Below are positions 60,943 through 64,000 of a stretch of DNA of 64,000 bases, piece after piece. The notes below the pieces were generated by a model. The model was not told the origin of the DNA. It worked only from the letters and a program-made list of their open reading frames with translations, and searched no databases. Source of the DNA: Nostoc sp. NMS7 (GTDB lineage Bacteria; Cyanobacteriota; Cyanobacteriia; Cyanobacteriales; Nostocaceae); NCBI RefSeq assembly GCF_017115085.1, contig NZ_JABXKJ010000185.1:1-64000 (forward strand), in the 5' to 3' direction. Positions within the stretch are counted from its first letter, which is position 1; each line of letters begins with the position of its first letter. The position numbers and the translations under genes were made by a program.

Positions 60943-63594
60943 ATGTCAACTCTCGTCATCGTCGAATCTCCAACCAAAGCTCGTACCATTCGCAACTACT
61001 TGCCATCAGGCTATCGGGTGGAGGCATCTATGGGTCATGTGCGTGACCTACCTCAGTCGGCTAGTGAAATTCCTGCTGCCGTCAAGGGGGAAACATGGGC
61101 GCAGCTAGGGGTAAATGTGGACGCCGACTTTGAACCGGTATATGTTGTCCCGAAAGACAAAAAGAAAATTGTCACTCAGCTCAAAGAAGCCCTCAAAGAT
61201 GTAGATGAACTGATTCTGGCAACGGACGAAGACCGGGAAGGTGAAAGCATTAGTTGGCATTTATACCAATTGCTGAAGCCAAAAGTTCCGACTAAGCGGA
61301 TGGTGTTTCACGAAATTACCCAAGACGCGATCAAAAAAGCGTTGAGCAACTGTCGCAATATCGATGAGCAGTTGGTTCGCGCCCAAGAAACGCGGCGGAT
61401 TTTAGATCGACTCGTAGGTTATACCCTGTCTCCTCTGCTATGGAAAAAAATCGCCTGGGGATTATCTGCTGGGCGAGTGCAATCTGTAGCTGTGCGACTT
61501 TTAGTGACTAGGGAACGCCAACGCCGTGCTTTCCATGAGGGTACGTACTGGGATTTGAAAGCCAGTTTGTCAAAGGAAAAAACCCCCTTTGGTGCCCAGT
61601 TGGTAACATTGGCAGGAGCGAAAATAGCTAACGGCAGCGATTTTGACGCAGCAACTGGACAAATTACCGTCGGTCGCAATGTCTTATTGCTCAACGAAGA
61701 CCAAGCGGTAGCGCTCAAGGAACGCCTGACTGGAAAAACTTGGAGTGTTAGCGAGATCGAGGAACGCCCGGTGACGCGCAAACCCTCGCCACCTTTCACC
61801 ACCTCGACGTTGCAACAAGAATCTAACCGGAAACTGCGCCTCTCAGCCCGTGACACGATGCGGGTTGCTCAAAATTTGTACGAGCAGGGGTATATTACCT
61901 ATATGCGGACAGATTCGGTGCATTTGTCAGATCAGGCGATCGCAGCTGCTCGTAGTTGTGTAGAAAAGCTCTACGGTAAACAATACCTCAGTCCCCAACT
62001 TCGGCAATACACTACCAAATCCAAAGGCGCACAAGAGGCGCACGAAGCAATTCGTCCAGCAGGTAGCAGCTTTCGCACCCCCCAAGAAACGGCTTTGGGC
62101 GGTCGGGAACTTGCGGTTTACGATTTGATTTGGAAGCGGACTGTCGCCTGTCAAATGGCTGATTCCCGCCAAACTCAAATTAGCGTGCAATTGCAAGTCG
62201 AGGACGCGGGATTTCGTTCTTCTGGCAAACGGATTGAATTTCCCGGATACTTACGTGCCTACGTTGAAGGCTCAGACGACCCGGAAGCAGCACTAGAAGA
62301 CCAGGAAGTAATTTTGCCGAATCTGAAAGTGGGAGATCATCCGAATTGTACAGAACTGGACGCAGTTGGGCACGAAACTCAACCGCCAGCTAGGTATACC
62401 GAAGCAACTTTGGTGAAAACCTTAGAAAGTGAAGGTATTGGTCGTCCCAGTACCTACGCCAGCATCATTGGCACGATCATCGACAAGGGTTATGCCCAAT
62501 TGGTGACTAATGCTCTGATTCCCACCTTCACCGCTTTCGCCGTCACCGACTTGCTGGAAAAACATTTTCCAGATATTGTTGATCCCAGTTTTACCTCGAA
62601 GATGGAGCAAACCCTTGATGACATTGCTACAGGTGAAGTGAAATGGCTACCCTATTTGCGGAAATTCTATCTGGGAGAGAAAGGACTGGAAACCCTAGTT
62701 AGAGAACAGGAAAGTCAAATTGATGCCACCAAAGCTAGAACTGTAATACTGGAGAATCTAGAGGCCAAAGTCCGCATTGGTAAATATGGCCCTTATATTG
62801 AAGTCGAAAATGGTGAGGGGGTTATTACCGCCTCAATTCCCAAAGACCTGACACCAGCTGACCTCGACCCCAAACAGGTAGAAGTGTTGCTGCGACAAAA
62901 AACCACAGGTCCAGATCAGGTCGGTCGGCATCCCGAAACTGGCGAACCGATTTATGTGAAAATTGGTGCTTATGGTCCCTATGTCCAATTGGGCGACAAA
63001 ACCGACGAAAACCCCAAACCGAAACAAGCCTCCCTACTCAAAGGCGTCACCCCGGAAACCGTGACTCTGGAAATGGCTGTTGGTCTGTTGGCACTACCCC
63101 GGACATTGGGAGTTCATCCAGTCACTGGCGGCAAAATTCAAGCAAGTTTGGGGCGCTTTGGCCCTTATGTGGTTCATGACCAGGGTAAGGAGGGGAAAGA
63201 CTACCGTTCCCTAAAAGTTGCTGATAATGTATTGACAATTAGTCTAGAACGTGCATTAGAATTGTTATCCGAACCAAAAAAGGGACGCAGTTCCACCAAC
63301 AGCAAGTCTAAGGCAGCCTTACGCGAATTGGGTCCACATCCAGAGGACGGGGAAACAATCAACATCTACGATGGACCCTATGGCCCTTACATTAAGCATG
63401 TCAAAACTAATGTGAGTATCCCAGAAGGGGAATCGGTAGAAGATATAACGCTGGCTGCGGCGCTGAACTTGTTGGCAAGTAAAGCATCGACTGGGAAATC
63501 GACTAGCAAAACGAGTAAATCAACGAGTTCCAAATCTAAGTCAACTGCTAAGTCATCAACGACTGCGGCGAAAAAAAAGGCGGCAGAAGGTTAA
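60943..63594 (+). CDS. topA: DNA topoisomerase I (type IA)
   Basis: 883 residues. It relaxes negative supercoils through a 5'-phosphotyrosine. The Toprim domain is at the start ([27 protein letters not shown] metal site at about 97). The active-site Tyr is residue 320 in [14 protein letters not shown], equivalent to E. coli Tyr319. [10 protein letters not shown] and [12 protein letters not shown] are also intact. Instead of zinc ribbons the C terminus carries several topo_C repeats ([61 protein letters not shown]). It ends in a Ser/Lys/Thr-rich basic tail ([18 protein letters not shown]) that may hold DNA, as in other cyanobacteria. Confidence 0.97.
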   Translation: MSTLVIVESPTKARTIRNYLPSGYRVEASMGHVRDLPQSASEIPAAVKGETWAQLGVNVDADFEPVYVVPKDKKKIVTQLKEALKDVDELILATDEDREGESISWHLYQLLKPKVPTKRMVFHEITQDAIKKALSNCRNIDEQLVRAQETRRILDRLVGYTLSPLLWKKIAWGLSAGRVQSVAVRLLVTRERQRRAFHEGTYWDLKASLSKEKTPFGAQLVTLAGAKIANGSDFDAATGQITVGRNVLLLNEDQAVALKERLTGKTWSVSEIEERPVTRKPSPPFTTSTLQQESNRKLRLSARDTMRVAQNLYEQGYITYMRTDSVHLSDQAIAAARSCVEKLYGKQYLSPQLRQYTTKSKGAQEAHEAIRPAGSSFRTPQETALGGRELAVYDLIWKRTVACQMADSRQTQISVQLQVEDAGFRSSGKRIEFPGYLRAYVEGSDDPEAALEDQEVILPNLKVGDHPNCTELDAVGHETQPPARYTEATLVKTLESEGIGRPSTYASIIGTIIDKGYAQLVTNALIPTFTAFAVTDLLEKHFPDIVDPSFTSKMEQTLDDIATGEVKWLPYLRKFYLGEKGLETLVREQESQIDATKARTVILENLEAKVRIGKYGPYIEVENGEGVITASIPKDLTPADLDPKQVEVLLRQKTTGPDQVGRHPETGEPIYVKIGAYGPYVQLGDKTDENPKPKQASLLKGVTPETVTLEMAVGLLALPRTLGVHPVTGGKIQASLGRFGPYVVHDQGKEGKDYRSLKVADNVLTISLERALELLSEPKKGRSSTNSKSKAALRELGPHPEDGETINIYDGPYGPYIKHVKTNVSIPEGESVEDITLAAALNLLASKASTGKSTSKTSKSTSSKSKSTAKSSTTAAKKKAAEG

Positions 63595-64000
63595 TTGCAA
63601 GTCAAACAATTTTGGACTTCGGCTACGCTCAGTCGAACGATTTAGGACTTTCCTACGGAACGCTACGCGTAGCTTGCTTCTTTGTTCGCGGAGCGTCTCG
63701 TAGAGAAGGAGTACGGCTACGGTTCCATCGAGCGACTTGTGTTGAGCGCAGTCGAAGTAAGTCGAGATGCTCAGTGGAACGATTTTGGATTTGTTTGACT
63801 TAGCTTGACGTTAGTCGGGCATGAACGGAAAATCAAAAAATCTAAAAGACGCTCGATAGCGATCGCGTAGCGTCTGGTAGAAAGGAGTTAGCGACGTAAA
63901 AGCGTCTGACTCGCTCTCCGTTGGGGCTATCGGCTTTTCTTCAATCTGAAATTGGCACTCAAGAGTCCAAAGTCCGACTCTTGACCCTTGATCTCCATCC
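63595..64000. repeat. Mosaic of interspersed repeats after topA
   Basis: Contains CTTCGGCTACGCTCAGTCGA, GGAACGCTACGCGTAGC, GAGCGTCTCGTAGAGAAGGAG, GAGCGCAGTCGAAGTAAGTC, GCGATCGCGTAGCGTCTGGTAG and AGAGTCCAAAGTCC. These match repeat modules elsewhere in the window (52050-52122, 60529-60600). No terminator or gene is evident. Confidence 0.7.

Overview
The window looks like the chromosome of a heterocyst-type filamentous cyanobacterium close to Nostoc. Evidence: many GCGATCGC (HIP1) octamers, a kaiABC clock operon followed by a TolC-like gene matching hgdD (heterocyst glycolipid export), Ycf20, a cyanobacterial D-glycerate 3-kinase, an SLH-OprB porin, a PEP-CTERM protein, and abundant Nostoc-type heptamer tandem repeats and small palindromic interspersed repeats. 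I see no CRISPR array, rRNA or phage structural genes. There is one tRNA (Phe).

Layout. 1-4.9 kb: the 3' end of an IS200/IS605 tnpB, a PAS histidine kinase, two broken genes joined together, a truncated phosphodiesterase and a Uma2 nuclease. 4.9-6.7 kb: ureE-ureF-ureG, nickel loading for urease without the structural genes. 6.8-12.2 kb: a two-ATPase peptide-type ABC protein, a toxin-antitoxin pair whose toxin has a premature stop and which lies between 33-bp direct repeats, SSB, and an FAD monooxygenase. 12.3-17.1 kb: aroC, hisS and a nuclease-like protein, with remnants of AraC, MFS, nifJ and aroA genes between them. 17.2-30.2 kb: a carbohydrate cluster (GH15 glucoamylase, glycogen-debranching-type enzyme, CDF transporter, glucose dehydrogenase, VOC protein, DoxX, gluconolactonase, GMC oxidoreductase) that could take alpha-glucan to glucose and on to gluconate. 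30.4-36.8 kb: glycerate kinase, ycf20, a secreted protein of unknown function, a GC-rich probably transferred PRISE-type reductase, and an ArnT-like glycosyltransferase carrying an interspersed repeat in frame.

36.9-45.9 kb: a CBS-PAS hybrid kinase with degenerate receivers, divergent from kaiA(short)-kaiB-kaiC, then hgdD. 45.9-47.1 kb: a TonB-receptor/methyltransferase gene wreck and two MITE-like elements. 47.2-53.1 kb: a GGDEF/EAL protein, a site-2 protease, nagA, purE and an ABM monooxygenase. 53.1-58.5 kb: an integrase fragment beside tRNA-Phe, a zinc/manganese uptake system (znuA-znuC-znuB) with a Zur/Fur-like box, and a porin. 58.6-64 kb: a PEP-CTERM protein, a collapsed DUF6745 gene with an intact small partner, topA and a repeat-rich end.

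The strongest general pattern is gene collapse. At least six genes (aroA, nifJ, the TonB receptor, DUF6745, the phosphodiesterase, the small secreted protein) survive only as ends or fused ends, beside intact housekeeping genes. Numerous MITE-like repeats occupy the same spacers. The window reads as a stable core with many recently decayed accessory loci. All family assignments come from reading motifs by eye, without database searches.
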